Assembly: GCA_900169235.1 (NCBI GenBank)
Contig: FWCC01000372.1
Location: 34,107 to 98,106 of the forward strand
Direction: 5' to 3'
Source: Zarea fungicola
Taxonomy: Eukaryota > Ascomycota > Sordariomycetes > Hypocreales > Cordycipitaceae
DNA length: 64,000 bases
The notes beneath the pieces were generated by a model, which was given only the letters and a program-made list of their open reading frames with translations, searched no databases and had not been told where the DNA came from. The position numbers and the translations under genes are program-made. Below, piece by piece: positions 35,085 to 45,822 of this stretch (position 1 is the stretch's first letter; each line of letters opens with the position of its first letter).

Positions 35085-35408
35085 CTAGCAGCGCTCGGTT
35101 CCGCAGCATCTACCCCTGACGCCGTTGGAGCATCCTATGACATTCTCCTTGATGTGCATCAAGCTGAAGCCTTCGTGGTCGGCACACTGATAATGCTTGC
35201 CGCCGTCAAAGTACACAATATCTGCATATCCTTCCGCCGCCCATACCTCCTGTTGCTCACCAGGACAGGCAGGCGGGTTGCCATTTTGCATGTTGATGTC
35301 CAGAGGACGGCCGTTGCCACCGATGCACCAGAGGTAGCAAGCATCTACGCCAAGCAGCAGCATGCTGGACGTCGTGATAATACTTGTCGGTCGCATTCTG
35401 GTTTTCAC
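35085..35408 (-). CDS. Small cysteine-rich secreted protein, effector-like
   Basis: A single exon of 107 aa, or 103 aa from the second Met. The N-terminus MRPTSIITTSSMLLLGVDA is a plausible signal peptide. The mature part CYLWCIGGNG...CPGEQQ...YQCADHEG...IGCSNGVRGRCCGTERC has eight cysteines, enough for four disulfides. No intron is needed. No family recognised. Location next to transposon relics is common for fungal effectors (general knowledge), but a role is not shown. Confidence 0.6.
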   Translation of the reverse strand: MKTRMRPTSIITTSSMLLLGVDACYLWCIGGNGRPLDINMQNGNPPACPGEQQEVWAAEGYADIVYFDGGKHYQCADHEGFSLMHIKENVIGCSNGVRGRCCGTERC

Positions 35409-35852
35409 ATTTTAGTTTCGCTGCGCCTTGCATTACGGAACAAGTCTTTCTGGGAAATAAGGAAATACATCTTACTTTAGTCGTATTCTTGTGCTCTGGA
35501 TATACGGTAACGAGATGCTCTGTGCTTTTGTATGTATGAATTTGAATCATCTGCTCGCTGCATTTCACGAAAGAGCAATGTCTTTAATACATTCTACGTT
35601 GCGTTCACGTCGTGTGCCCGCAGAGCATACCCTATGCAGCATTGCCGGCATCGTTTTGAAGGCTATATTCCGCGTTTTATGTGTCACCTGGTTGGCTAAT
35701 TCAGGGGACGCCAGAGCCTTATTGGGAAGGCTCTTACAGGGCTGCAGGGGTGCTCTGTCACGTTGTTACGCTGAATGTGCCACGCCCCCACGACGAGGTG
35801 GTGCCAGCTTGTCGCACTCGTCGCCTCCCACTGCTTTTTGGCGCGTCGCCAC

Positions 35853-36838
35853 GATGAAGAAAAAACCCGAACAAGACAATATGAGAGTCAGGGAAGTCTT
35901 GAAATTTATGGAGAAAAATCCCGGGGTTTCCCAACGCGCAATTGCGCAGATGTTCAAAGCCGGGGGACCCACGTTGGACGACGGACGACAGGACAACGAT
36001 GAACCCTGTGCCTACTGCGCTGCGCATATGCGCCTTTCGCCCGGCGAAGAGCAGCAACTCTAAATTTGGTGTATCGCTTTGATTGGCAGAATCTCTCAGT
36101 GAAGAAAGAAATTTATTCCTGATGTTGCTAGTAAAGTTATATGCGAAACAAGTTCAAGCAATGCCGCTGAGGACGCCACGTCTGTCGGGCACAAACTGGC
36201 TGACCGCTTTAGTACACGCCATAACCTTCAAGTTATATATAAAAAAACACGCCATCGAGACCGTCAACTTGCTGAGAAATTACCCACCGTTGAAGGTTAT
36301 TTATACGCTTCAACAAACGATTGCTGAGTACGGAGTCCCCCACGATTGTTTGTGGAATGTGGACGAGACGGGCTTTCGAATTGGCACAGGAACAGGGAAC
36401 CATATTGTTACCTTTTGTAGAAAAAGAAAACCCCCATTTTTAGGAATTCCAGAAAATAAAGAATATTTCTCTAATCTTGAGGCTATATCGGCCAATTGAA
36501 GGCACATTCCAGCCCTCATTATTCTGACCGGGTCCTGGCACACAAGCAGCTGGCATTACACGCCAAATTTGCCGCCAGAAGACGTTATCGCTGTATCAGA
36601 TACCGGTTATTCGAATGATCATTTGCGCCTCGCTTGGTTGGAGCGTGATTACAGGTATACGGAAAATAATTCGTCGGGTTACTATCGCCTATTGATTCTC
36701 GATGGCAATGGCTCCCAGTTCACACGGCAATGTATCGAGAACGCAGAGTCAAACGGTCAAAATGCCACAGAGTGGTCAGCACCTAAATATATAGTGTGGA
36801 GGGGGGTAAGAACTAAAATCACCGCCACCTCAGCTTAG
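35853..36838 (+). pseudogene. pogo/Tc5-like transposase relic (DDE, truncated)
   Basis: Three successive frames carry transposase parts: a helix-turn-helix start (MKKKPEQDNMRVREVLKFME, VSQRAIAQMF) at 35853-36061, the first catalytic Asp block YGVPHDCLWNVDETGFRIG with ENKEYFSNLEAISAN to 36499, then RHIPALIILTG and the second Asp block LLILDGNGSQFTRQCIEN near 36690-36750. At least two frame breaks are needed, and the His usual after DGxGSH is changed. No TIRs were found around it. It is a dead copy. Confidence 0.75.
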
Positions 36839-37145
36839 CCGGCGGTCAGCACGGCGTATTTTATTTTTTAGCGCGTATTTTCGGCGAGAGAAAGAGTCTC
36901 CAGCAGGTCAGGGCACACACACCTGGAATATCCCTCGGCCAACTCAATCGTGAATGACTAGTAACTGCCCCCTATGACCTATACTGTAGCGAGGGATGTG
37001 AAATGAAATGCGGCACCGGCATCGGAAATAGTATCCATCCGAAAGTCTCTTACCTGTTGACTGAGTACCTACACTATGCACCATCGGAACCAGCCGACAG
37101 CTTATCAAGGCGCGAAAAGCAAAGAGTTGTCACATTGCATACGCC

Positions 37146-38948
37146 ATGTTCCTTGGCCAGCAGCTTTCGTCACGCGGTAAGATTCGCTCATTTGATGGCT
37201 GTTGGACCTGTAGAATCCGCCGGAAAAAGTGTACTGAGAACCGCCCGGTCTGCGATGAGTGCGAAACTTTACAAATTACCTGCCATTTCGAGAAGGAAAA
37301 ACCGGAATGGATGGATGGCAACGCCAGGCAGAGGGAGATGGCTGAGAAGATCAAGGCAGACATTAAGGCTAAGCGAAAGCAATTGCGTGATGGTCCACAT
37401 ACATACCAGGGCGACGCGGACACAGCTGAAGCTTGTGCGGTTGACACATTAGCGACGAATGGCCAAGTACGAACGGATACCTCAGAGGCCGATAACTCCG
37501 CGTACACACAAGTTGTAGAATCGAGATCTGATCTTGACATCAGCAATTCAACACCAATGACGAAAGTCTCTTGGTCCTCCCCCCGAAGAGCCCAGGTGAA
37601 ACCCCTCGGTGGAAACGATAAAGAGATGCACCTTCTCATGGTATACCTCGACTACGTCTTTCCCCATCTGTTCCCTCATTACCGCCCACCTATTCTGGCG
37701 GGCGGTCGACGCTGGATACTAAGCGTTCTTGAGAGCAACAAATCCGTCCAGCACACTGCCATTTCCCTCGCCAGCTTCTTCTACGCCGTTGCGCTAAATG
37801 GTGGCGACAAAGCCCATGAGGAATGTACAACACAGATGGCACAGGAACTCAGCAACCAGGCAGAGCTTGGTTTGCGGGCATTGCAGACAGAATTGTACAC
37901 CATCACTACGGAAAATGTAGAGACAGGGCCGGGAGAACGACTGGTAGTCTTGCAAGGCATCGTCCAAATGTTGTATTTTGAAGTAGCAACTTCGAACAAT
38001 GGCAACTGGATTTTGCATCTCAGTGCAGCTGTTGATATTTTCCAGCAGCTTCTGGCTAGTCCTGAGGACTGGGTAAAGCTGCTCAATGACATGTATAGCC
38101 CCAAATGGCCGCCTCCTGAATATGGATCGAGGCGGCCATGGAGCGCCCGTCAAGCAGCCCTGCGGTTTTTTACAGCAACGGTCATTTATGTTGATGTATT
38201 GTCTAGCATCACGCTCGGAACCGCGCCACATCTTACTCGCTACCATGAAGACATAATTCCAGGCTACCAATCGTATGAAAGGATTCTTGAGCCACTCCAC
38301 GTGGGACCGCTCTTTCTCGACGAGATTTTTGGCTTGCCGAATTGGATTTTAAGGGTAATGAGCGATGTTGCCGCGCTGGAAGACTGGAAACAAAAACAGA
38401 AGCAGGCTGCCTCGCTGTCGGTGACGCATCTTGTATCTCGTGGTCTAGTGTTATCGGCCCAGATTAAACAAGGCATTGAAATTTTAGAAGAGAACTCTAT
38501 ACATCAGCAAAGTGTAGATATGCCTCTCTTCATGGATACAGATGGCATGCAGAGCCTGCATCGTCATCAACAGTCGGATTATCAACTCATATGGCTATAT
38601 GCTACATTGGCCTACTTAAATGTTGTCCTATCGGGATGGCAACCGTCTAATCCTGATATTTATGACTCAGTATCAAAGGCAACTGAGATTTTATCACGAT
38701 TTCCGACTGGACCCTACACACGAACATTAGCATGGCCGCTGTGTATATGTGGTTGCCTATGTGCGGCAGACGACGAACAAAGGTTTCGCCAACTACTGCA
38801 GCGAATGAATAACATCCATCAGTTTGGAAGTATACAAAAGGCGGCTGAAGTCGTGGAGAAAAACTGGTCCATGCGCAGCGCGATAGATGAGAATTGGACA
38901 ATAGCAAAGTGTTTGAGCGTTCTAGGATTTGCAGTGCTGCTTGTATAG
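37146..38948 (+). CDS. Zn2Cys6 transcription factor, candidate cluster regulator
   Basis: An intronless ORF of 600 aa. Residues 15-47 hold RSFDGCWTCRIRRKKC-TENRPVC-DEC-ETLQITC, a complete Zn2Cys6 cluster. After it, EKEKPEWMDG and a basic coiled-coil-like stretch (KIKADIKAKRKQL) form the linker. From about residue 165 a fungal-specific TF domain (PF11951-like) begins: EMHLLMVYLDYVFPHLFPHY and ISLASFFYAVA, with RRPWSARQAAL later, and the C-terminal EVVEKNW near residues 574-580. Zn2Cys6 dimers bind CGG half-sites. The repeated palindrome CCG-CG-CGG found between 31.9 and 58.4 kb is the obvious candidate operator (inference). The gene sits in the middle of that region. Confidence 0.88.
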   Translation: MFLGQQLSSRGKIRSFDGCWTCRIRRKKCTENRPVCDECETLQITCHFEKEKPEWMDGNARQREMAEKIKADIKAKRKQLRDGPHTYQGDADTAEACAVDTLATNGQVRTDTSEADNSAYTQVVESRSDLDISNSTPMTKVSWSSPRRAQVKPLGGNDKEMHLLMVYLDYVFPHLFPHYRPPILAGGRRWILSVLESNKSVQHTAISLASFFYAVALNGGDKAHEECTTQMAQELSNQAELGLRALQTELYTITTENVETGPGERLVVLQGIVQMLYFEVATSNNGNWILHLSAAVDIFQQLLASPEDWVKLLNDMYSPKWPPPEYGSRRPWSARQAALRFFTATVIYVDVLSSITLGTAPHLTRYHEDIIPGYQSYERILEPLHVGPLFLDEIFGLPNWILRVMSDVAALEDWKQKQKQAASLSVTHLVSRGLVLSAQIKQGIEILEENSIHQQSVDMPLFMDTDGMQSLHRHQQSDYQLIWLYATLAYLNVVLSGWQPSNPDIYDSVSKATEILSRFPTGPYTRTLAWPLCICGCLCAADDEQRFRQLLQRMNNIHQFGSIQKAAEVVEKNWSMRSAIDENWTIAKCLSVLGFAVLLV

Positions 38949-40265
38949 GATGGCTTTTGCATACTGCATCTCTAGGGTGTGTTGTGAAGGTTCGGATTGG
39001 GGGAGCTTATGCCGGGACTTGTTGGCTTTTTTGAATTCAAAAAAAGTTTCGTTAGCTATGAATCGTTCAAACAACTTGCTGGATTTTAATTTCGCCCACC
39101 TTGAGAGACTCTGCAGGGTATATGCAGAGCTGAGATATCTCATGCTAAACCCAAAGGACATGGCGTCATAAACTGGATGATGAATGTCCAGGGGCAGTCG
39201 GTGGTAAGGCTGACAGATTGAGACGGGCTGCTGGCAAAACAGCGCTGTCAAGTCTGTTGTTCATTGTTCCCAACAACTGCCCCTTGGAGCAGTCCCTTCA
39301 TTGCACCTTGGTAACGAATTGCATAATGCCGAAAGAAGATACTGCGTAGGAGGAGATGGTAACGGACAGCTCGAAATGTTCGTAGACGACATTGACACGA
39401 CTGGTCGGATGGACCTGCGGTGTCCCACCCGTGAAAATACCCTCAGCTTGCTCATCTCGCCTACCAGCAAAACAGATGCTGCCGTGGACAGAGTTTTGAA
39501 CAAAACTTTAGGGTGAGAAGATAGTAATATAGCTGCGCTGGGACAAGCCGCCCAGATTGGCTTCGAAAGCGGAAGGGTTACTGGCGAGCCGCGCGGTTTG
39601 TGGGGTTTCACCCGGACCAAACTGGCCATCTTGGATTTACTTGGGCCTATCCCGCCCAAATAGGTTATCGTCAGTGCTTTCCAACATGCCCATCCTTGTT
39701 GTTTTACTGGTAGTAATTCTTCTACATCTCCCGCACACAAGGAGACAGTTCTATAATAGCTGAACGTGCCTTGCGGATAGCAATCATCAAAGATGATATG
39801 TCATATTTCTAGTGGCTGACCATACCGGGCTTCTTGGTTTAGTTAGGCATCCGCTAACTAGATACAGCCTTCATAGGCAATTGTGATTGCGACTACGAAT
39901 TTAGCCAGTGTTATCTGAGCCTCCGCAGCTGCGCTATGGACAAGAAGGAAGTTTTCTTGTCGCGTAACAGAAAATGGGACACTATCAAATAATATAAACA
40001 TCAAAAAACCTAATAGTAGACGCAATCGTTTACAAGGCGAGGCTGATTAGGAAAACAATAAATCGCAAGATCAAATTTACCCATGAGATTCTTGCGATAG
40101 TCAGGCAACATATCTAAACATGGATTACAGGTGGGTGGGTTTGGCTTTATGTCTAATGGCTCATGACCATAAGTTTTATTCGTCTGCCGATTGATAGTGT
40201 ATCAGTACGTTCTAGCCTGAGTATATTACTCTGTGTTGGTAGCGGCCTCCTGTCCAGCCTCAGCC
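38949..40265. other. Intergenic, no intact gene
   Basis: 1.3 kb between the regulator and the GMC oxidoreductase 3' end. ORFs at 39261-39740 (minus) and 39301-39516 (plus) overlap each other and neither has recognisable features. It contains one CCGCGCGG motif at 39587-39598. Confidence 0.45.
39587..39598 (+). promoter_or_regulatory. CCGCGCGG regulon motif
   Basis: Reads agccgcgcggtttgtgggg: 11 of 12 core bases of AACCGCGCGGTT plus the GTGG tail. No gene start is nearby, so a cryptic gene or a distal site is implied. Confidence 0.55.
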
Positions 40266-42367
40266 CTAAAGTTGGTACTCCTTAATCAGCTTCTCTGCGG
40301 CCACGTCGCCAATAAGGTATGCCGTCGACTGAGTATGATTGCTATTCTCCGTCAGCGCTATTCACTTTGCATTCTTGAAGTTTACTGCCTACCTTGGAAC
40401 CACAGGACAAACACTCATGTCTACTACACGCAGATTCTGCACACCCACCACCCGACAGTCAGAGTCCACACAAGTTTCAGAATCGCCTGTCTCTCCCATT
40501 TTGACAGTTCCAAGTGCATGAAATGCTGGAGTGACGTCTCTCCGAAGAAAATCCTGTAACAAAATGTCAGATTGTACTTCTCCGGCACTGTACCGCAACA
40601 TACCAGAATTCCTTTGTCTGACGGGCTCTTCGGTCCAGAGAGGTGACCAACAAATGGCAATTTTGACTGAAACTCCATTGCCATTCTAACGCCTTCAATA
40701 AACATACGCTGGTCATATGGGTGCTGCAAATAGTTCAATTCTATCACGGGACGGTCATTAGGATCAGAGCTTCGCAAATACACTCTTCCAGACGATTGAG
40801 GATTCATCAGAATGATGGTTGTTGAGATGCTTGACATTTCCGTGCCTGGCAGTGTAACAAGGCTCTATAGGCGGTTGGTAGTTAGTATCACTCATGGCGA
40901 GGGCACAATGAAAAAGTAAATCACCAGTATTAGCTCGATAGATGCTGTTTCAGGACATGCCAGGAATTCCTGGGTCAATTCATCCAGTTGCTGAAATTCG
41001 TCAAAAGTTGATAGTTTATCGACATGGACATAGCCCATCACAGCGCGAGCACTATCGTTTGCCAGTGGGCCTGTTCGGTTCTTAGTCCACTGCGATTTCC
41101 AGCTCTTTACCTCTTCCACAGTCAAACTGGGGGTGAAACCAGACTCCAATTTGTTGGATATTCTGCTCGCCGGATGGTCTCTAAGATTTCGCCCTATGCA
41201 GGGCACATCGGCAGTTACACAGATGCCTGCATCCGCAAGTTCATCAGCTGGGCCGATTCCAGATAACAGGAGGAGTTTAGGTGTGTCAATAGCTCCTGCG
41301 GATATAATGATCTCCTTGGAAGCAAGGTCTGCTCACGTTAGCATACATCAGGTTGCAACGCAGTAAATTCATAGTACTAACACGAGTCTCCATTACTCAG
41401 CCGCACACCAATTGCTTTAGTTCCATCAAACAAAACTTTAACAACCCGGGAGTTTGATTTGATTATTAGGTTGGATGGGCAAGAGCGAAGGTACGCAGTA
41501 TCAGCTGATACTCGCAGACCATTGATAGTCGTGGCGGCTGGGATACCAAATCCGAGACTGCCCGAGTACAGATCAGGAATCATGTTGAACTTTTTTCTGT
41601 CGTTAGAAATGCTAGCTGATTATTGCTTTATTGACTACTCACGCCATGCTCGCTCATCCTCTCTAGAATCATGGTCAATCCAGGACTCCACGTTGTAGGA
41701 AGAGTAATATCAACTTGTCTGTCTCTGGTTAGAAATATTACTACCATCTCGCAGAGAGGATAAAACTGCACCCATCTTGGCCATGACGTTCCATGTTCGG
41801 GTTAACATAGGTGCGGAAATCATCTGGTGTACCATTGTGGAAGCCCTCGATCTAGAATAGTCTTAGCGGAGAATCCATGTATGATGAACGGTTACCCGAC
41901 CTTCTTCATCCTTTCTGCCGTGCTATTCCAGCCCCAACCGCTGTCATCAACAAGTCGAGCCCATTCCTCCATCTCCGCTCCACGGCCGTAGTCCCATAGG
42001 CCCAGATTTATGGATGTTGAGCCGCCTAGACCGTGGCCACGATGATAAGTAAGTTCGCGGTTATTGAGTTCACGCTCAGGAGCCGACTTGTAAGCATAGT
42101 CAAATTTTGCGGCTTCTTCCGTTCTCCAAAACGTGTAACGCTCACCAGCCGCAGAAATGTCTGCAGAGGAATCGGCGCCACCAGCCTCGAGCAGGAGCAC
42201 GCGGGGCGATGTTGCAGCCTTTGCGAGTTGGGAGGCAACAACGACACCAGCCGGGCCAGCTGGAAAATTTAGTTTCATCAGTGTACAGCTTCGGACCACA
42301 GCGGGAGCTGAAGAAAAATGGGCTTACCACCGACTACAATGAAATCAAAGTCAGCTTGCGACGACAT
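40266..42367 (-). CDS. GMC (glucose-methanol-choline) oxidoreductase, nine exons
   Basis: Exons 42367..42328, 42259..41901, 41851..41772, 41718..41643, 41589..41382, 41328..40925, 40864..40604, 40553..40393, 40341..40266 (554 aa). All eight introns (49-68 nt) have GT-AG ends and keep frame; intron 4 uses an AAG acceptor. The N-terminus [20 protein letters not shown] binds the FAD ADP moiety. [16 protein letters not shown] is GMC signature 1, and [17 protein letters not shown] is signature 2. Near the C-terminus [10 protein letters not shown] and [18 protein letters not shown] hold the catalytic His region. There is no evident signal peptide, so it is probably an intracellular pathway alcohol oxidase or dehydrogenase. 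A variant CCGCGCGG motif lies about 320 bases upstream of the start. Confidence 0.88.
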
Positions 42368-42690
42368 TTTACATGGAGCAGATATTTAATTTGGCTGTAG
42401 AATTGCTCCGAACTCTGAGCGCTCATGTTTCCCACATATTTATATGAGTTACCCCTTGGTGTACTGTGAATCCTAGAATGTTGGATTGCTTCCGGGAAAA
42501 ACTGCTCCAATATTGGGTCCGTCAGCTGATGCGCAATTTGTATGATGACTCTGATAACAAAGCACTGCCACACAAATGCCAGTTAGCGTGTTGTCCAGTT
42601 GCGATTACGGTATAAATACCAAAACAGCGTCGTAAGGTAGCCACTTTGTACCAGCGGTGATATTGGTAATTGGATATGTGTCGCGGTTTG

Positions 42691-42702
42691 AACTGCGCGG
42701 TT
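42691..42702 (+). promoter_or_regulatory. CCGCGCGG motif, variant copy upstream of GMC gene
   Basis: Reads aactgcgcggtt, one mismatch from AACCGCGCGGTT, followed by agcactt rather than the GTGG tail. It lies about 320 bases upstream of the GMC start (minus strand). Confidence 0.4.
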
Positions 42703-43049
42703 AGCACTTCAAGCAAGGACAATGACTCTCGCACTCTAGGGCAATCCAAGCAGAAAAAAAGGTGTTATTATGAGACTTGACATTTTTTGTCATCTGCTTC
42801 ATTCTATACATAATGTGCTACTTCTTTTATCAACCTATAGCTAATATATGAGACTTATGTGTAGACGTACTATATTATCGACTACTAACTCCTCTACTAT
42901 TAGTAGATCACTTCTAATGTCATCTAATGCTCTATTATGATAAATAAAGAAACTAAAGTAAGGCGCATTGGGCTGAGTTTCCATAAAACTGACGCCAATT
43001 CCCCTGACGTGAAGGTGACCCTTTTGTAACATGGCCCTAGCCTCAATTA

Positions 43050-43796
43050 CTACTGATGCTCCTGCTTGATATCCGGGACAAAAGGATACAAGGGAATGGA
43101 CAACTCTGCACCGCCACGAGCCCGAGACTTGGGTAGCCAAATAGTAAGAACAGGCGTGGTGCGCTCAAACAATGGCCCCAGTGCAATATCCCTGGGAAGT
43201 AGCGACTCCAAGGACGGCTTTTCCCTGGCAATGATAAGTGCCTGTCTGACAGAAGCCTCATCATACGTCCCCGCATCGATATCCTTGAATGCCAACTGAA
43301 ATCCAATTTTCTTCCCCTCTGCATCGTGTAACAGCCAGAAGGATGCTGCGCCTTGCTTTTCCGCAGCACTTCTCAATACTGGATATACCTCGCGTAGGGC
43401 GCTCTCCGCATTCTCACCGGCGTATGTCCAATGCTGTACACGACTGATGACGTGTTCATGTATGGGAGCAAACGAGTGAGCACCGATAACATCCCAGACC
43501 CACCGCTCAGTTGACTCGAAGAATGCACGGTCCCAAAATTTGACTTTCGGCTCATCTACCATGAATGTTTCCGTAGTCCAGCGTGAGTAGCCCATAGCGT
43601 CTTGTAACGTGTCAAATAAATAGGCTCCTCCCGTATTCATTTTCCCAGTGATTTCATCGTGGCAATAAGGGAGATATTTGAGATACATTCCGGGTCGCTT
43701 GTCCATAACTTTGCTGTCGACATACTGGAAGTTAATGAGGGCTTCGGTAGGTACCGGGAAAGCCGTTGTGATCCGGGAAGTCATGGCTCCTTTCAT
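43050..43796 (-). CDS. Uncharacterised protein, possible duplicated dimeric alpha/beta-barrel (YdhR/ABM-like)
   Basis: 248 aa from the first in-frame ATG (43796, MKGAMTSRIT). The frame is open a further 14 codons upstream, but only a GTG is there; an upstream exon is possible. Two halves each look like a ferredoxin-like alpha/beta unit. Half one: PTEALINFQYVDSK..PGMYLKYLPYCHDEITGKMNTGGAYLFDTLQDAMGY, resembling the GxxxKxW..ETGExGGxYLF block of YdhR-type monooxygenase-fold proteins. Half two: REVYPVLRSAAEKQGAASFWLLHDAEGKKIGFQLAFKD. Such folds often serve as cyclases, isomerases or cofactor-free oxygenases in secondary pathways (family knowledge). Function here is unassigned. Placed between the GMC oxidase and a regulon motif at 44284. 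Confidence 0.6.
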   Translation of the reverse strand: MKGAMTSRITTAFPVPTEALINFQYVDSKVMDKRPGMYLKYLPYCHDEITGKMNTGGAYLFDTLQDAMGYSRWTTETFMVDEPKVKFWDRAFFESTERWVWDVIGAHSFAPIHEHVISRVQHWTYAGENAESALREVYPVLRSAAEKQGAASFWLLHDAEGKKIGFQLAFKDIDAGTYDEASVRQALIIAREKPSLESLLPRDIALGPLFERTTPVLTIWLPKSRARGGAELSIPLYPFVPDIKQEHQ

Positions 43797-44800
43797 CTGA
43801 ATTTCTCCAACGTCGCAACCAATAATATTGCTATTCACAGCGGAAGCTAAAACTCCGAAATCATAGTAGGGATTAGCGATGGGTTCAAGTTCATGTCTTA
43901 TCTATCTTTTACATACCCATCTTGTCTTGGTTGCCTCTATCTGTTTCTCGTGATGTTTTCATCTGATTATTTTACAAAGATTGGATTCTGCGGGAGAATT
44001 GGATAAAGCTGATGCAGTATAGGGATTTAAATCTAAACGCGAAATTCATGTGACACGTGTATAGAGCGATGCAGCTGGAAAAGAATATGTCCTGATTGAG
44101 TCGAAGGCGGGTCAGCTATTCTGCCAAAATACCCCGCAACATTTGTGGTAATGGTATTCGTGGCAGGGCTGATTCTGGCTGATTTTCCTCCCACGCTGGC
44201 TCCACGTATGATATACTGTTGATATTGGGACCCCTGTAGAGCGTTAGATAATAATAAGCTAGAACTGACTCGAGATGGCATCGAACCGCGCGGTTAGTGG
44301 AGACTTGCCTAGTCCATATGCTGAACTAGCTTCAAAGAGACGCTCTTGGAAATTTTCAACAGTAGGACACCATTTGCCAAATTAAGACTTTAGTTCTGCG
44401 TGAGAAAGGAAATTAATAATATGTCTATTTAAAGAGTAGATGAATATTACCATGTACTGTACTGGCTCTGATAGTAGAGTATTGGTAACCCAGATACAAC
44501 CCGTCATGGCTACTGTTTGTGCGTAAATCCTACTGGCCGCTAATTCTGTGGGAGATTGTTGGATTTCGGAGCTTTTGAGAACTGTTGCAGGTAGTGTGGT
44601 GATCATGCTGACCCTTTGTGAAAGACAGTGGTTGCTTGAGGAACTAGCAGTGTCATCACCGAGGTCAGCATCTCTCGAAGCATTACATCGCACCCTATTT
44701 CGCGTGATACCGCAGCACCATGCAGCATAGTATAAGTTTCGAGTAAATGCCATCACCCAATTTCAATATTTGTTCCTCTCGCTTCTGTACTGATGACATC
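43797..44800. other. Divergent intergenic region with regulon motif
   Basis: 1.0 kb between divergent starts at 43796 (minus) and 44801 (plus). It holds the strong motif at 44284-44295, nearly central. No other gene is supported. Confidence 0.5.
44284..44295 (+). promoter_or_regulatory. CCGCGCGG regulon motif, strong copy
   Basis: A perfect palindrome aaccgcgcggtt followed by agtggagacttgcc. It lies 488 bases from the start of the unknown gene (minus) and about 505 from the small membrane protein start (plus), so it could serve both. Confidence 0.7.
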
Positions 44801-45105
44801 ATGATTCACCTCACAATATCAGAAGTGCACATAGTGGCCAGCTTACTTTTGGCCGCTAGTACAACTTGGATTTATAAGTTCTGGGTACAGCAACCAGTAG
44901 GAAAGAGGGAGACACTTCCTGATTGGTTACCAGTCCAACTTGGTTGCACCTCTGCATTTATGTATGCAACTGGGTTAATGGCATCTTTCGTAGGTATTCT
45001 ACCTGTTCTAAACTGGGCGAAACTATCTCTCTGACCTTGCTTCACATCTTTATTGTTTTGCAGAGACCAAAATCTGTTCAAGAGCAAGGCAAAAATAACA
45101 AATAG
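44801..45105 (+). CDS. Small two-helix membrane protein
   Basis: Exons 44801..44989 and 45064..45105 (76 aa) with a 74-nt phase-0 intron (gtaggt, ctctgac, ttgcag). The sequence begins MIHLTISEVHIVASLLLAAS (first hydrophobic helix), then a basic loop (VGKRETLP), a second hydrophobic segment (LGCTSAFMYATGLMASF) and a short hydrophilic tail RPKSVQEQGKNNK. No family recognised. If the intron is retained it ends at 45034 instead. The gene lies downstream of the regulon motif at 44284 and upstream of the glycosyltransferase. Coding status is uncertain because of its size. Confidence 0.4.
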
Positions 45106-45822
45106 CTGCTAGATTCAGTCAAATTTGAGACATTGTGGAGCGATTCGAGAAGTTGGAAGTCCATAATGCATTTAAAACCGCCAACATGTTTACAAACTAT
45201 TTCATTCTCTGCACGACTAGTAATAATACTATAGATTAATATTACTGTAAGAGGTAGGATAGTAAGCTGACAGTCAACGGTAGCTTTCCGCTATCGGCGA
45301 TAAGGTGGTCTCATGTCTCTCTCCCGTCTCTCTCCCTCTTTTTGACTAGTGGCGGGTATGGTAGCTCCTTTGACAAACAAGCTGTCGAGCTAGCCTAAAA
45401 AGCAATAAATTACAGCTAGCCAGTATTGTTTCGATAACATGTTGAAGAGCCAAGTGTTGACTAATTAGGAAAGTCTGAGTTACTGGCATCCTGGGATTTT
45501 TGGTTCTACTGGATTACACGACAATGCACGCAGCTCCGCAACGGCAATAGAGCAAACAGGTCCATTTGCTCTAAATTTCTTCCCGCGCTGACAGCTGTAA
45601 TTGGACAGACCAACTACTCTGTAAGATTGGACGGATAATATACATTATTGGTGGCTCATTCCAGCGGATTGCGATGGCGAGGCGCCTATTAATGAGGTTT
45701 TCCCTCAGAGACTCTTATTTTCTCGAAGCTAAAATCACAAGACGTATACGGTAAACAACATTTAACCTCTTATACGGTACAACCTCGTCTCCCCAGGTTT
45801 AAGTTATTACCATAGAGGCTAA
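45106..45822. other. Intergenic, glycosyltransferase promoter
   Basis: 0.72 kb upstream of the glycosyltransferase ATG. No CCGCGCGG core and no other gene were seen. Confidence 0.5.

Noticed and set aside
39261..39740. 159-codon minus-strand ORF in the gap after the regulator
   Set aside because: Low-complexity Ser/Pro/Leu content, no domain, overlapped by an opposite-strand ORF of equal quality.
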